13,955 bases of DNA from Candidatus Sulfopaludibacter sp. SbA3 (GCA_945900935.1 CAMDKT010000078.1:1-13955), one strand, 5' to 3'. Positions 5,887 to 12,684 are shown, counted from the stretch's first letter. Program-made: numbers and translations. Notes: generated by a model from the sequence alone, not told the origin.

Positions 5887-7122
5887 ATGGGTATTCTCGG
5901 CAAGGTTTCAGCCACCGGCTGGATTTTTATTGCGATGGCGTTCGGCGTGGCGCTCGGCGTCTTCGCCCCCGATGTGGCTAAGGAGCTTACGCCCGCCAGC
6001 AACATCTTTCTGAAACTGATTAAGAGCATTATTGCACCGCTGCTCTTTGCGACTCTCGTCTACGGCATCGCCGCCTCCGGCAACGTTAAGACGATGGGCC
6101 GGGTTGGCGGTAAAGCGATCCTGTACTTTGAAATCGTCACTACCGTCGCCCTTTTCCTGGGGCTTGCCGCCGTCAACATCATCAAGCCCGGCGTCGGCCG
6201 GCACGTCGAACCATCGTCCGCCGCCGCCCCGGCCATCCCGGTGCTCAAACAGCCTCCGACAGTCGGCGAAATCCTCGAGCACACCTTTCCCGCCAGCATC
6301 ATCGACGCCATGGCCAAGGGCGAAGTCCTCCAACTCGTCGTCTTCTGCTTCATCTTTGGCGCCGCCTGCACCGCCATCGGCGATAAGTCAAAACCGATCG
6401 TCGAATGGTGCGAGTCATTAGCCGAAGTTATGTTCCAATACACGCGCTATGTGATGATGCTCGCGCCAATAGGAGTCGGCGCGGCCATAGCTGTAACTGT
6501 AGGCGCCAAAGGACTAGGAGTCTTATTCACGTTAGGCAAGTTATTAGTAACAATGTACGCCGCGTTAATTATCTTCGTCGTCTTCGTTCTCGGCGCGGTA
6601 ATCGTTATCTGCCGCATCCCCATGGGCCGATTCATCCAAGCGGTAAAGGAGCCATGGCTCATCGCCTTCTCCACCGCCTCCAGCGAAGCGGCGCTCCCCA
6701 AAGCCCTCGAAAATATGGAGAAATTCGGCGTTCCCAAGCACATCGTCAGCTTCGTGCTGCCAACCGGATATAGCTTCAACCTCGACGGAACGACACTCTA
6801 TCTCTCCGGAGCCTCCGTATTCTGCGCCCAGGTCGCCGGCATTGAACTAACATGGAGTCAGCAACTCCTGATGATGCTAACGCTCATGCTCACCAGCAAA
6901 GGCGTAGCCGGAGTTCCTCGCGCCTCACTGGTCATCCTCTCGGGCACAGTAGCCACATTCGGCATTCCCGCCGAAGGCATCGCCATGATACTGGGAATTG
7001 ACGCGATTCTGGACATGGCGCGAACGTCAGTTAACGTCCTGGGCAATTGCCTCGCCACCGCCGTCGTCGCGAGATGGGAAGGTGTCGATTTGAGCAAAGC
7101 CCCGGAATTAGTGGAGTCGTAA
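5887..7122 (+). CDS. Dicarboxylate/amino acid:cation symporter (DAACS, GltP/DctA-like)
   Basis: An inner-membrane elevator-type transporter of 411 residues, importing acidic amino acids or C4-dicarboxylates with Na+ or H+. Hydrophobic helices run throughout. Family signatures: hairpin-1 serine motif STASSEAALP (262-271); NLDGTTLY (298-305), the NMDGT motif with Leu for Met; hairpin-2 SKGVAGVPRAS (337-347); and helix 8 DAILDMARTSVNVLGN (372-387). Asp372, Asp376, Arg379, Thr380 and Asn383 keep the spacing of Asp390, Asp394, Arg397, Thr398 and Asn401 in the archaeal homologue GltPh. Arg379 therefore argues for an acidic substrate. The ATG directly follows the nadK stop, and GGGGAGA precedes it at good spacing. 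Residues 178-227 use six TTA leucine codons, unlike the rest of the window. Confidence 0.92.
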   Translation: MGILGKVSATGWIFIAMAFGVALGVFAPDVAKELTPASNIFLKLIKSIIAPLLFATLVYGIAASGNVKTMGRVGGKAILYFEIVTTVALFLGLAAVNIIKPGVGRHVEPSSAAAPAIPVLKQPPTVGEILEHTFPASIIDAMAKGEVLQLVVFCFIFGAACTAIGDKSKPIVEWCESLAEVMFQYTRYVMMLAPIGVGAAIAVTVGAKGLGVLFTLGKLLVTMYAALIIFVVFVLGAVIVICRIPMGRFIQAVKEPWLIAFSTASSEAALPKALENMEKFGVPKHIVSFVLPTGYSFNLDGTTLYLSGASVFCAQVAGIELTWSQQLLMMLTLMLTSKGVAGVPRASLVILSGTVATFGIPAEGIAMILGIDAILDMARTSVNVLGNCLATAVVARWEGVDLSKAPELVES

Positions 7123-7370
7123 CGCAGGACCCTTCATCCTAAATCCGGCGGTTGAGCCGGCCAGAATGGCCTGTCACGGCCGCGTTTATTGAGCGCCGCA
7201 ACTGCTCCGCGCTTCACCCAATGGGTGAGGGCGAACCACACGCGGCGACCGTGTGGACATTGCAGCCGACCGCGGATGACAGCGATGAACCGCCGTTTTC
7301 AGGTTCATTTACCTAGGATTTCTGCCGAAGCGGGATTATGATCAGGGTAAGTTCCGGGGAGGTAAGCGTC
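7123..7370. other. Intergenic region with several small hairpins
   Basis: No open frame here looks coding. Two tidy inverted repeats stand out: TCACCC/GGGTGA (arms 7214-7219 and 7223-7228, 3-nt loop) and CCACACG/CGTGTGG (arms 7236-7242 and 7250-7256, 7-nt loop). Shorter ones are GGCC-agaat-GGCC near 7160 and GAACC/GGTTC near 7285-7304. There is no U-tract typical of an intrinsic terminator after the symporter. The stretch may hold the end of the operon transcript and the promoter and leader of the lipoprotein gene; no clear -35/-10 pair was found. Confidence 0.4.
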
Positions 7371-7889
7371 ATGACATGCATGAAATTCGTGCTGGTAACG
7401 TTGACCGTTCTGTTGCCGGGCTGCCGGGCGTTGCCTCCGGAAAAAGCCGTGAATTCCGCGAAAAAGATAACATCGTCGGCAACCGAGCCGGATGTCGAAG
7501 CTATCCGCCAGCTCCTGGGGCGGTTGAGCGCAGCGATCAACACCAATAACTCCCAGCGATCCGTCGCGCTCTTTACCGAGCATGGGACACTCCTGCCCCA
7601 CGGCGAAGACGCCGTCGTCGGCGATGACAATATTCGTGCCTGGTTTGACAATCAGTTCGAGCACTTCACATACGGGAATAACGAGATGGTCATCGACGAG
7701 GTGGAAGTGGGAGGTAACTGGGCCTTCGCTCGCGGTCCGTTTCACCAAACCGTGACGACTGGTAACCGCGGAGCGCCGGTCTCGGTGGAAGGCAAGTACA
7801 TGATCACTTTTGAACGCCAGACCGATGGCCGCTGGAAAGTGGCCATCGCGATCTGGAATCTCGACAAACCGTCCGCGCCGCAGCCATGA
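7371..7889 (+). CDS. Putative lipoprotein with SnoaL/DUF4440-like (NTF2 fold) domain
   Basis: A 172-residue exported protein. The start at ATG 7371 is preferred to ATG 7338 because a perfect GGGGAGG (7356-7362) lies 8 nt before it. The product begins MTCMKFVLVTLTVLLPGC: a short basic start, a hydrophobic core and a lipobox LPGC with Cys18, so it should be lipid-anchored. The mature part has EPDVEAIRQLLGRLSAAINT and SVALFTEHGTLLPHGEDAVV, then GNWAFARGPFHQTV and the closing FERQTDGRWKVAIAIWNLD, the pattern of the SnoaL-like/DUF4440 cone-fold family found in ketosteroid isomerase-like proteins. Members often have no known reaction, and none is claimed here. It is a single gene; its stop codon lies inside a strong inverted repeat shared with the convergent gene downstream. 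Confidence 0.82.
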   Translation: MTCMKFVLVTLTVLLPGCRALPPEKAVNSAKKITSSATEPDVEAIRQLLGRLSAAINTNNSQRSVALFTEHGTLLPHGEDAVVGDDNIRAWFDNQFEHFTYGNNEMVIDEVEVGGNWAFARGPFHQTVTTGNRGAPVSVEGKYMITFERQTDGRWKVAIAIWNLDKPSAPQP

Positions 7890-7912
7890 AGGAAGGTGCC
7901 TTCCTTCATGGC
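7883..7912. terminator. Strong inverted repeat between convergent genes, probable bidirectional terminator
   Basis: Two perfect 14-nt arms (7883-7896, GCCATGAAGGAAGG, and 7899-7912, its complement) are separated by TG. The TGA stop of the lipoprotein gene is inside the first arm (7887-7889), and the stop of the minus-strand gene lies 8 bp beyond. The hairpin would stop transcription from both sides, but neither side has a run of U, so it may act as an RNA stabiliser instead. Confidence 0.6.
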
Positions 7913-7919
7913 CGTCGAT

Positions 7920-8412
7920 TCACCGCCGCTCGTAAACCGCCAACAGGTCCACTTTTCGGCCGCGCGAGTCGATGCCTTGGTAGGTGACCGTCAAGCTCTT
8001 GCCATCCGTGGATACCACGCGCCTGGAGGTTGCCAGGACGCGATCGGCATGTTTCAGGATTGCCTCGGACGTGTAAGTGTCGATCTGCTTGAGCGCGATC
8101 ACGTCGGCCTGTGTCGATCCCGTGATGGGGTAATCCTTGCCGTCGTAGTTGGCTGGTGTTCGACGACCGTGGACTTGCCCGCGGCGTCGACTGTTTTGAT
8201 TGTTACCTTCATCCCAGCGGCAAGCGCTTCATAGATGCGAGTCTGACTTTTTGGCGCTGGACCGGGGTTGTATTTTGATTTGGCTGGGTTTAGCTCCCAG
8301 GTTCCCAGTACGGGATCGCCAGCCCATGCGGCGATCACTGAACCCAGCAAAAAAAAAGCACTCGCCGAGCGCGAGCGCCCTTGGAATTTTTCAAAACTGC
8401 GAAGTGTTCCAT
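7920..8412 (-). pseudogene. Small secreted protein (NPAKSKYNPGP family) with two single-base frameshifts
   Basis: Reading right to left, three frames join into one protein of about 164 residues. Frame A starts at ATG 8410-8412, with GGGAG 5 nt upstream: MEHFAVLKNSKGARARRVL, a basic start leading into a hydrophobic signal peptide. At a run of nine T (plus-strand A run, 8349-8357) the frame changes to LLGSVIAAWAGDPVLGTWEL, NPAKSKYNPGPAPKSQT and VDAAGKSTVVEH. Near 8151-8159 it changes again to ANYDGKDYPITGSTQ, IALKQIDTYTSEAILK, and ends LLAVYERR. Each change is repaired by adding one base. I recall many small secreted acidobacterial proteins with this arrangement (a GTW.LN.AKSKYNPG start and an ANYDGKDYPITG middle); their function is unknown. 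Either the gene is dead or switched off, or the sequence has two indel errors. Confidence 0.7.
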
Positions 8413-8429
8413 GGCTGCTCCCGGCTCGA

Positions 8430-8435
8430 AGTATA
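8430..8435 (-). promoter_or_regulatory. Candidate -10 box for the secreted-protein gene
   Basis: On the minus strand TATACT lies 17 nt upstream of ATG 8412, with the GGGAG ribosome site (8418-8422) between them. No good -35 is seen; the hexamer at 17-bp spacing reads CAACGG. Confidence 0.3.
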
Positions 8436-8514
8436 CACCCGCGGGCGAGCCGCCGTTGGGCGGTTTGAGACGGCAACCACGCGGAACACCCCCCGGCCCA
8501 ATCTCTCACTCCGA

Positions 8515-9660
8515 TTACACGGGACGCGACCGCTCGCTGGTCAACTGCGTTGCAGCCTGTTGCTCCATCGCGTCGGCGACGTCTTCATAGTGCACCTTGC
8601 GGTGCAACGAGAAATACACGGCCAACAGCGCCAGCGCCGCCAATGCGGCCAGCATAAATACGAAAGACAACCGCACAATTCCCCGAGTGGGCGCCAACGC
8701 CTCGCGGGCGTCCTGCGTCACCAGCACCGTCCAGGCCAGATTCTGGTAGTCGCCTCTCAGCCCGGTGTCGGCGTAGGCGACCAGCTTTTCACCGCCGCCA
8801 GACAAGCCAAGCGTTTGGCTGCCCGCCAACGGGAGCGACGCGCCCATTGCCGTCAGAGCCTGCCATTCCGGGGCCTTCACGTTCATCGACAGCGTGGTCC
8901 CCGGCCCCGTGATGATCGTGCCGTCTTGCTTCACCAGCATCATCCGCGTCGATGAACCCTGCTGCCGTGTTGCCGCGTCCGGGAAAATCGTCGAAAGCTC
9001 CATCAGCACGTCAAGCGCTCCGATGAACGTGTTTGTCGCCGGATCCATGACGGGCACTCCGATTCCTATGTAGCTCGCCTTGGTCACCTCATCGTACAGA
9101 ATGTCTGTCAAATTCAGCGCGCCTCGGCCCTGCGCCTGGATCTTCTGCCAGAACTCCTCGTCAGCCTGATAGTAGTCCAACGTCTTGTGAGTAGCCGCAA
9201 TCGCCGCGCCGCGCCCGTCTGTCAGCGTAATGCGCAGCAACCTCCGATCCACCGCCACTTGAGACCTCAGCATCCTCGCAGCCTCGGACCCGAGCATCAG
9301 CTTTACCATTGTCTCGGCCGCCGGCGTATTCCAGATTTTCTCGATCCGATTCACCTTTTCCTGAAAGGCCGCGTCACTGGCGTCCCCGTTGGCCCGATTG
9401 GCGGCCGTCACCGCGTCCAGCACCGCCGGCATTTGGGCCAGTGCGCCCACCTGAATGACGCGGTCGTGAACGTAGTTCGAAATTCGGCTTGCGCTCGAGG
9501 CCGCAATCGTTTCAATATTGCGTCCCGTCACCTCGCGTATTTCGTTGTCCGCGCGGTTCACAATGTACATTCCGAGTATGCTCAGTGGCACCACGGTCAG
9601 GCTCAGCCCAATCAATAGTCTCTTGACCGGAACTCGCACTGTAATATCGTCAGCTCGCAT
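8515..9660 (-). CDS. Double-Cache (dCache) membrane sensor protein without output domain
   Basis: A 381-residue protein with one membrane helix at about 15-34 (LLIGLSLTVVPLSILGMYIV), a large extracytoplasmic region of about 290 residues, and a second helix at about 329-350. The outside part has a long helix RNIETIAASSASRISNYVHD typical of dCache_1 domains, then DGRGAAIAATHKTLDYYQAD, TKASYIGIGVPVMD and TFIGALDVLMEL, and a membrane-distal-to-proximal repeat LVKQDGTIITGPG. This layout matches the ligand-binding part of chemoreceptors and histidine kinases. The cytoplasmic tail is only about 30 residues (SLHRKVHYEDVADAMEQQAA...), so there is no HAMP, kinase, cyclase or methyl-accepting domain. 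GGGAGA lies 6 nt before the ATG. It may signal through a partner or be a truncated receptor. Confidence 0.8.
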   Translation of the reverse strand: MRADDITVRVPVKRLLIGLSLTVVPLSILGMYIVNRADNEIREVTGRNIETIAASSASRISNYVHDRVIQVGALAQMPAVLDAVTAANRANGDASDAAFQEKVNRIEKIWNTPAAETMVKLMLGSEAARMLRSQVAVDRRLLRITLTDGRGAAIAATHKTLDYYQADEEFWQKIQAQGRGALNLTDILYDEVTKASYIGIGVPVMDPATNTFIGALDVLMELSTIFPDAATRQQGSSTRMMLVKQDGTIITGPGTTLSMNVKAPEWQALTAMGASLPLAGSQTLGLSGGGEKLVAYADTGLRGDYQNLAWTVLVTQDAREALAPTRGIVRLSFVFMLAALAALALLAVYFSLHRKVHYEDVADAMEQQAATQLTSERSRPV

Positions 9661-9789
9661 TGGATGTCTCCCTTCGCTCGCTTCTCGCCTGCCATCTACG
9701 GCAGTACTTGCCTAGATAGTAGCAGGACTCACGCAGACGTGCTGCGTTGTTCGCCTCGATTCAGTTCCTATTTCCGGCGCAGCCCTTGC

Positions 9790-9795
9790 TAAAAT
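9790..9795 (+). promoter_or_regulatory. Candidate -10 box upstream of the MBL-ribF pair
   Basis: TAAAAT lies in a short A/T-rich patch about 38 bp before the GTG start of the hydrolase gene. A matching -35 hexamer is not evident. The patch is the only A/T-rich spot in the 172-bp gap that separates the two divergent genes. Confidence 0.25.
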
Positions 9796-9832
9796 AAATA
9801 GATATGCCCGGCCCCGAATCCCAGGATCCAAA

Positions 9833-10609
9833 GTGAGCCTGATCACCCTCACCGTCCTCGGCTCCGGTACCAGCGTCGGCGTTCCCTCCATCGGCTGCGA
9901 TTGCGACGTCTGCACTTCCACCGATCCCCGCGATAATCGCCTTCGCCCCTCCGTCTGGCTTCGCTATAACAACAAAGACATCGTCATCGACACCACGCCC
10001 GATTTTCGCTACCAGGCCCTCCGCGTCCGCATCCCGAAGCTCGACGCCATCCTTCTCACCCACGGCCACGCTGATCACATTCTCGGCCTCGACGACGTTC
10101 GCCCCTTCAACTTCCGCCAGTCCGGAGCCATCCCCGTCTACGCGAGCCAAGCCACACTCGACACCGTAAAAAGAGTCTTCGAATACGTCTTCTCCGACGC
10201 CAAAAACGAATCCAGCCGTCCCAAACTCGAGACCCGTGTCATCAACGGCGAACCCTTCGATCTCCACGACAAGCAAATCGTTCCCATCCCCCTACTCCAT
10301 GGCTCCATGCCCGTCTACGGCTTCAGAATCGGAAAACTTGCCTACCTCACCGATCACAACAAAATTCCCGATGAATCCATGCCCCTCCTCCAAGGTCTCG
10401 ACACCCTCTTTCTCGACGCCCTCCGCTACAAACCACATCCCACTCATTCCACCGTTGCCCAGGCTCTCACCATCGTCGAAACGCTGCAACCCCGCATGAC
10501 TTACCTAACCCACATCTGCCACGACCTCGGCCACCAGCGCGCCGAAAGCATGCTCCCCGATAACGTTCGCCTTGCCTACGACGGCCTCACCGTGACGGTT
10601 GACTCCTAA
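9833..10609 (+). CDS. Metallo-beta-lactamase-fold hydrolase, PhnP-like
   Basis: A cytosolic phosphodiesterase-type hydrolase of 258 residues (COG1235). The metal-binding motif is THGHADH at 76-82 (His77, His79, Asp81, His82), followed by His156 (LLHGS), Asp174 (YLTDHN) and a histidine of THICHDLGH (226-234). The N-terminal GCDCDVC has Cys22, Cys24 and Cys27, the spacing of the structural zinc site in E. coli PhnP. The GTG start at 9833 is chosen because family similarity begins there (LTVLGSGTSVGVPSIGC) and AGGA lies 6 nt upstream. PhnP acts on cyclic phosphates in phosphonate breakdown, but no phn genes are near, so the substrate is open. Only 2 nt separate its stop from ribF, so the pair is coupled. 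Confidence 0.88.
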   Translation: MSLITLTVLGSGTSVGVPSIGCDCDVCTSTDPRDNRLRPSVWLRYNNKDIVIDTTPDFRYQALRVRIPKLDAILLTHGHADHILGLDDVRPFNFRQSGAIPVYASQATLDTVKRVFEYVFSDAKNESSRPKLETRVINGEPFDLHDKQIVPIPLLHGSMPVYGFRIGKLAYLTDHNKIPDESMPLLQGLDTLFLDALRYKPHPTHSTVAQALTIVETLQPRMTYLTHICHDLGHQRAESMLPDNVRLAYDGLTVTVDS

Positions 10610-10611
10610 CC

Positions 10612-11565
10612 ATGCAAGTCTTCCTCGATCTCAACGCCGCCAAAGGCCGCTTCGGCCCCTGCGCTCTCACTATCGGAAATTTCGACGGCACCCACCTCGC
10701 CCATCAAGCCCTCTTCGCCGAAGTCGCGCTTCTCGCCAAATCTAAAAACTGGCGCCCCGCCGCCCTCTCCTTCGACCCCCATCCCGCCCGTATCGTTGCT
10801 CCCTCCCATGCCCCCAAGCGCATCACCAACTTTGAACAACGCGCCGAAGTCATGACCCGATGCGGTCTCGAAGCAATCCTCATTCTCCCCTTCACTCCCG
10901 ACCTCGCCAAAGTCTCGCCCGAAGCCTTCGTCAAGGACATCTTAGTTGCCGCCTTGAACACCAAAGCCATCGTCGTCGGTGACAACTTCCGCTTTGGCCA
11001 CAAAGGCGCAGGCGACATGCATCTCCTTGCCGAACTCGGCCTCCAACTCGGCTTTTCCACCCACATCGAGCCCGCCATCGGCTCCCGCTACGGCGTCATC
11101 TCATCCACTCTCGTCCGCCAGGCCATCGGCTTCGGTCGCATGTCCATGGCCACGCGTTTACTCGGACGGCCTTACGCGCTCACCGGCGCCATTGTCCCCG
11201 GCCACGGGATTGGCTCCAAGCTGACCGTTCCCACCCTGAATATGGAGCCCAGTAGCGAAGTTTTGCCCCCAAACGGCGTCTACATTTCCCGCACTTTGGA
11301 CTTCGACGCCATGCGCTCCTGGCGCTCCATCACCAACATCGGCCTGCGGCCTACCTTTAACGGCGACCGCCTGACCATCGAAACGTTTCTGCTCGACCCC
11401 TTTGACGGCCGAACCCCGGCCAACATTGAAGTCCAGCTCCTGCGCCGCGTCCGCGACGAACGCAAGTTTGACTCGCCAGAAGCCCTGAAAACCCAGATCT
11501 TCCGCGATGTCGCCCGCGCCCAGGCCTACCACCGCCGGATCGCCAAATGGCACCCGGCTTTATAA
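10612..11565 (+). CDS. ribF: Bifunctional riboflavin kinase / FAD synthetase
   Basis: RibF makes FMN from riboflavin and ATP, then FAD, in the cytoplasm. The 317 residues match the family. The N-terminal nucleotidyltransferase half has GNFDGTHLAHQ at 22-32 (usually ..H.GHQ, here Ala), FDPHP at 54-58, VGDNFRFGHKGAGD at about 122-135 and the ISSTLVR signature at 163-169. The C-terminal kinase half has LLGRPY (183-188), the ATP-binding loop GHGIGSKLTVPTLN (197-210), NGVY (221-224), TNIGLRPTF (241-249) and catalytic Glu257 in TIETFLLD. The loop deviates from the common GFPTAN with TVPTLN, but keeps the essential Pro-Thr-x-Asn. There is no Shine-Dalgarno of its own; it follows the hydrolase stop by 2 nt. 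Confidence 0.94.
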   Translation: MQVFLDLNAAKGRFGPCALTIGNFDGTHLAHQALFAEVALLAKSKNWRPAALSFDPHPARIVAPSHAPKRITNFEQRAEVMTRCGLEAILILPFTPDLAKVSPEAFVKDILVAALNTKAIVVGDNFRFGHKGAGDMHLLAELGLQLGFSTHIEPAIGSRYGVISSTLVRQAIGFGRMSMATRLLGRPYALTGAIVPGHGIGSKLTVPTLNMEPSSEVLPPNGVYISRTLDFDAMRSWRSITNIGLRPTFNGDRLTIETFLLDPFDGRTPANIEVQLLRRVRDERKFDSPEALKTQIFRDVARAQAYHRRIAKWHPAL

Positions 11566-11566
11566 T
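11561..11566 (+). promoter_or_regulatory. Consensus -10 box for lacD
   Basis: A perfect TATAAT overlaps the ribF stop codon, 26 bp before the lacD ATG. The expected start of transcription falls near 11573, just before AGGAG at 11574-11578. No good -35 was found in the ribF 3' end. It suggests lacD can be transcribed apart from ribF. Confidence 0.45.
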
Positions 11567-11592
11567 AGAAAACAGGAGTTCCTCTCAACAAC

Positions 11593-12588
11593 ATGAGTAT
11601 TTCAGAAGGTAAACGTAAGCACCTTGTCGCTCTGGCAGACAGCCGCGGCGTTATCGCCGCCGCCGCCATGGACCAGCGCGGTTCGCTTCAGAAGTCCATC
11701 GCTTCCGCCAAAGGCATCGCTGTCGGCGATGTCACCCAGGGGATGATGGAGGAGTTCAAGGTCGCGGTCTCGAAGGTCCTTACGCCCCACGCCAGCGCCA
11801 TTCTCCTCGACCCCGAGTTCGGCCTCCCCGCCGCCGCCGCCCGTTCCAAAAACGCCGGCCTCCTCCTCGCCTACGAGGAAACCGGCTATGACAACACCCA
11901 GCCCGGCCGCCTGCCGGATCTGTTGCCCCACCTCTCCGCCAAGCGCATCAAGGACATGGGCGCCGACGCCGTCAAGATCCTCATCTATTACAACCCCTTT
12001 GAAGATTCGAATCTCAACGACATTAAGCACGCCTTCGTCGAACGCATCGGCAGCGAGTGCGAAGATATCCAGATCCCATTCTTCCTCGAATTCGTCGGCT
12101 ACGATCCCGCCGGCGGCGATGAAAAAGGCCTCGAATACGCCAAAATCAAGCCGCAAGTCGTCATCGGCAGCATGACCGAATTCACCAAGCCCCAGTACAA
12201 AGTGGACGTGCTCAAAGTCGAAGTTCCCGTCAACGCGAACTTCGTCGAAGGCAGCTCGGTCTATAAGGGTGTCGCCGCCCAGACCAAAGCCGAGGCCATG
12301 TCGCTCTACCGTCAGGCCGCCGACGTGACCGATAAGCCGTTCATCTATCTCAGCGCCGGCGTCTCCAATGCCGAGTTCAATGAGAGCCTGGCTCTCGCAG
12401 CCGAGGCGGGCACCGATTTCAGCGGCGTCCTTTGCGGCCGCGCCACTTGGAAAGAAGGCATCCCGGTCTACGGCAAGCAAGGTCTCGCCGCCCTGGAAGA
12501 CTGGTTGTCCACCGAAGGCGTCAAGAATATCAACGCCGTCAACGCCAGTCTCGCCCCCGCCAAGTCGATCTTCAGCAGACTCGGTTAA
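11593..12588 (+). CDS. lacD: LacD-family class I aldolase (tagatose 1,6-bisphosphate aldolase type)
   Basis: A cytosolic TIM-barrel aldolase of 331 residues (DeoC/LacD family) that would cleave tagatose 1,6-bisphosphate, and often other ketohexose bisphosphates, to glyceraldehyde 3-phosphate and dihydroxyacetone phosphate. Motifs: AAAAMDQRGSL at 22-32 with Asp27; GADAVKILIYYNP at 123-135 with Lys128; FFLEFVGYD at 163-171 with Glu166; KVDVLKVEVPVN at 203-214, whose Lys208 corresponds to the Schiff-base lysine of LacD; SAGVS at 254-258; and FSGVLCGRATWKEG at 276-289. AGGAG lies 14 nt before the ATG, longer than ideal. No tagatose or lactose pathway gene is nearby, so it may serve as a general fructose/tagatose-bisphosphate aldolase. 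A hairpin follows the stop. Confidence 0.9.
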   Translation: MSISEGKRKHLVALADSRGVIAAAAMDQRGSLQKSIASAKGIAVGDVTQGMMEEFKVAVSKVLTPHASAILLDPEFGLPAAAARSKNAGLLLAYEETGYDNTQPGRLPDLLPHLSAKRIKDMGADAVKILIYYNPFEDSNLNDIKHAFVERIGSECEDIQIPFFLEFVGYDPAGGDEKGLEYAKIKPQVVIGSMTEFTKPQYKVDVLKVEVPVNANFVEGSSVYKGVAAQTKAEAMSLYRQAADVTDKPFIYLSAGVSNAEFNESLALAAEAGTDFSGVLCGRATWKEGIPVYGKQGLAALEDWLSTEGVKNINAVNASLAPAKSIFSRLG

Positions 12589-12593
12589 CCCGG

Positions 12594-12621
12594 AAAGGGG
12601 GCAGCGCAGGCTGTCCCCTTT
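12594..12621. terminator. Terminator-like hairpin after lacD, possibly a dispersed palindromic repeat
   Basis: Arms 12594-12605 (AAAGGGGGCAGC) and 12610-12621 (GCTGTCCCCTTT) pair over 12 positions with a single G-U wobble and a GCAG loop. It starts 5 nt after the lacD stop. There is no U-run behind it (TAAGAATTTG follows), so it resembles either an intrinsic terminator without a tract or a REP-like repeat. Confidence 0.6.
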
Positions 12622-12649
12622 AAGAATTTGCGCAAAATGTGCAAAAACA

Positions 12650-12678
12650 TCGACGAAGTTCGCATCAAGGCGTAAACT
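12650..12678 (+). promoter_or_regulatory. Candidate promoter for the AAA ATPase gene
   Basis: TCGACG (12650-12655) and TAAACT (12673-12678) each match four of six consensus bases and are spaced by exactly 17 bp. Transcription would begin around 12685, which is the GTG start codon itself, implying a leaderless mRNA. No ribosome-binding site is visible before the GTG, which agrees with this. Confidence 0.35.
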
Positions 12679-12684
12679 GAACTC

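Noticed and set aside
8200..8955. A 251-codon plus-strand frame across the secreted-protein and Cache genes
   Set aside because: Arg/His/Gln-rich shadow sequence without domain features; the minus-strand genes have signal peptide, ribosome sites and family motifs.
9700..9712. GGCA-N5-TGCC inverted repeat upstream of the Cache gene as an operator
   Set aside because: Four-base arms are too short to separate from chance in GC-rich DNA.
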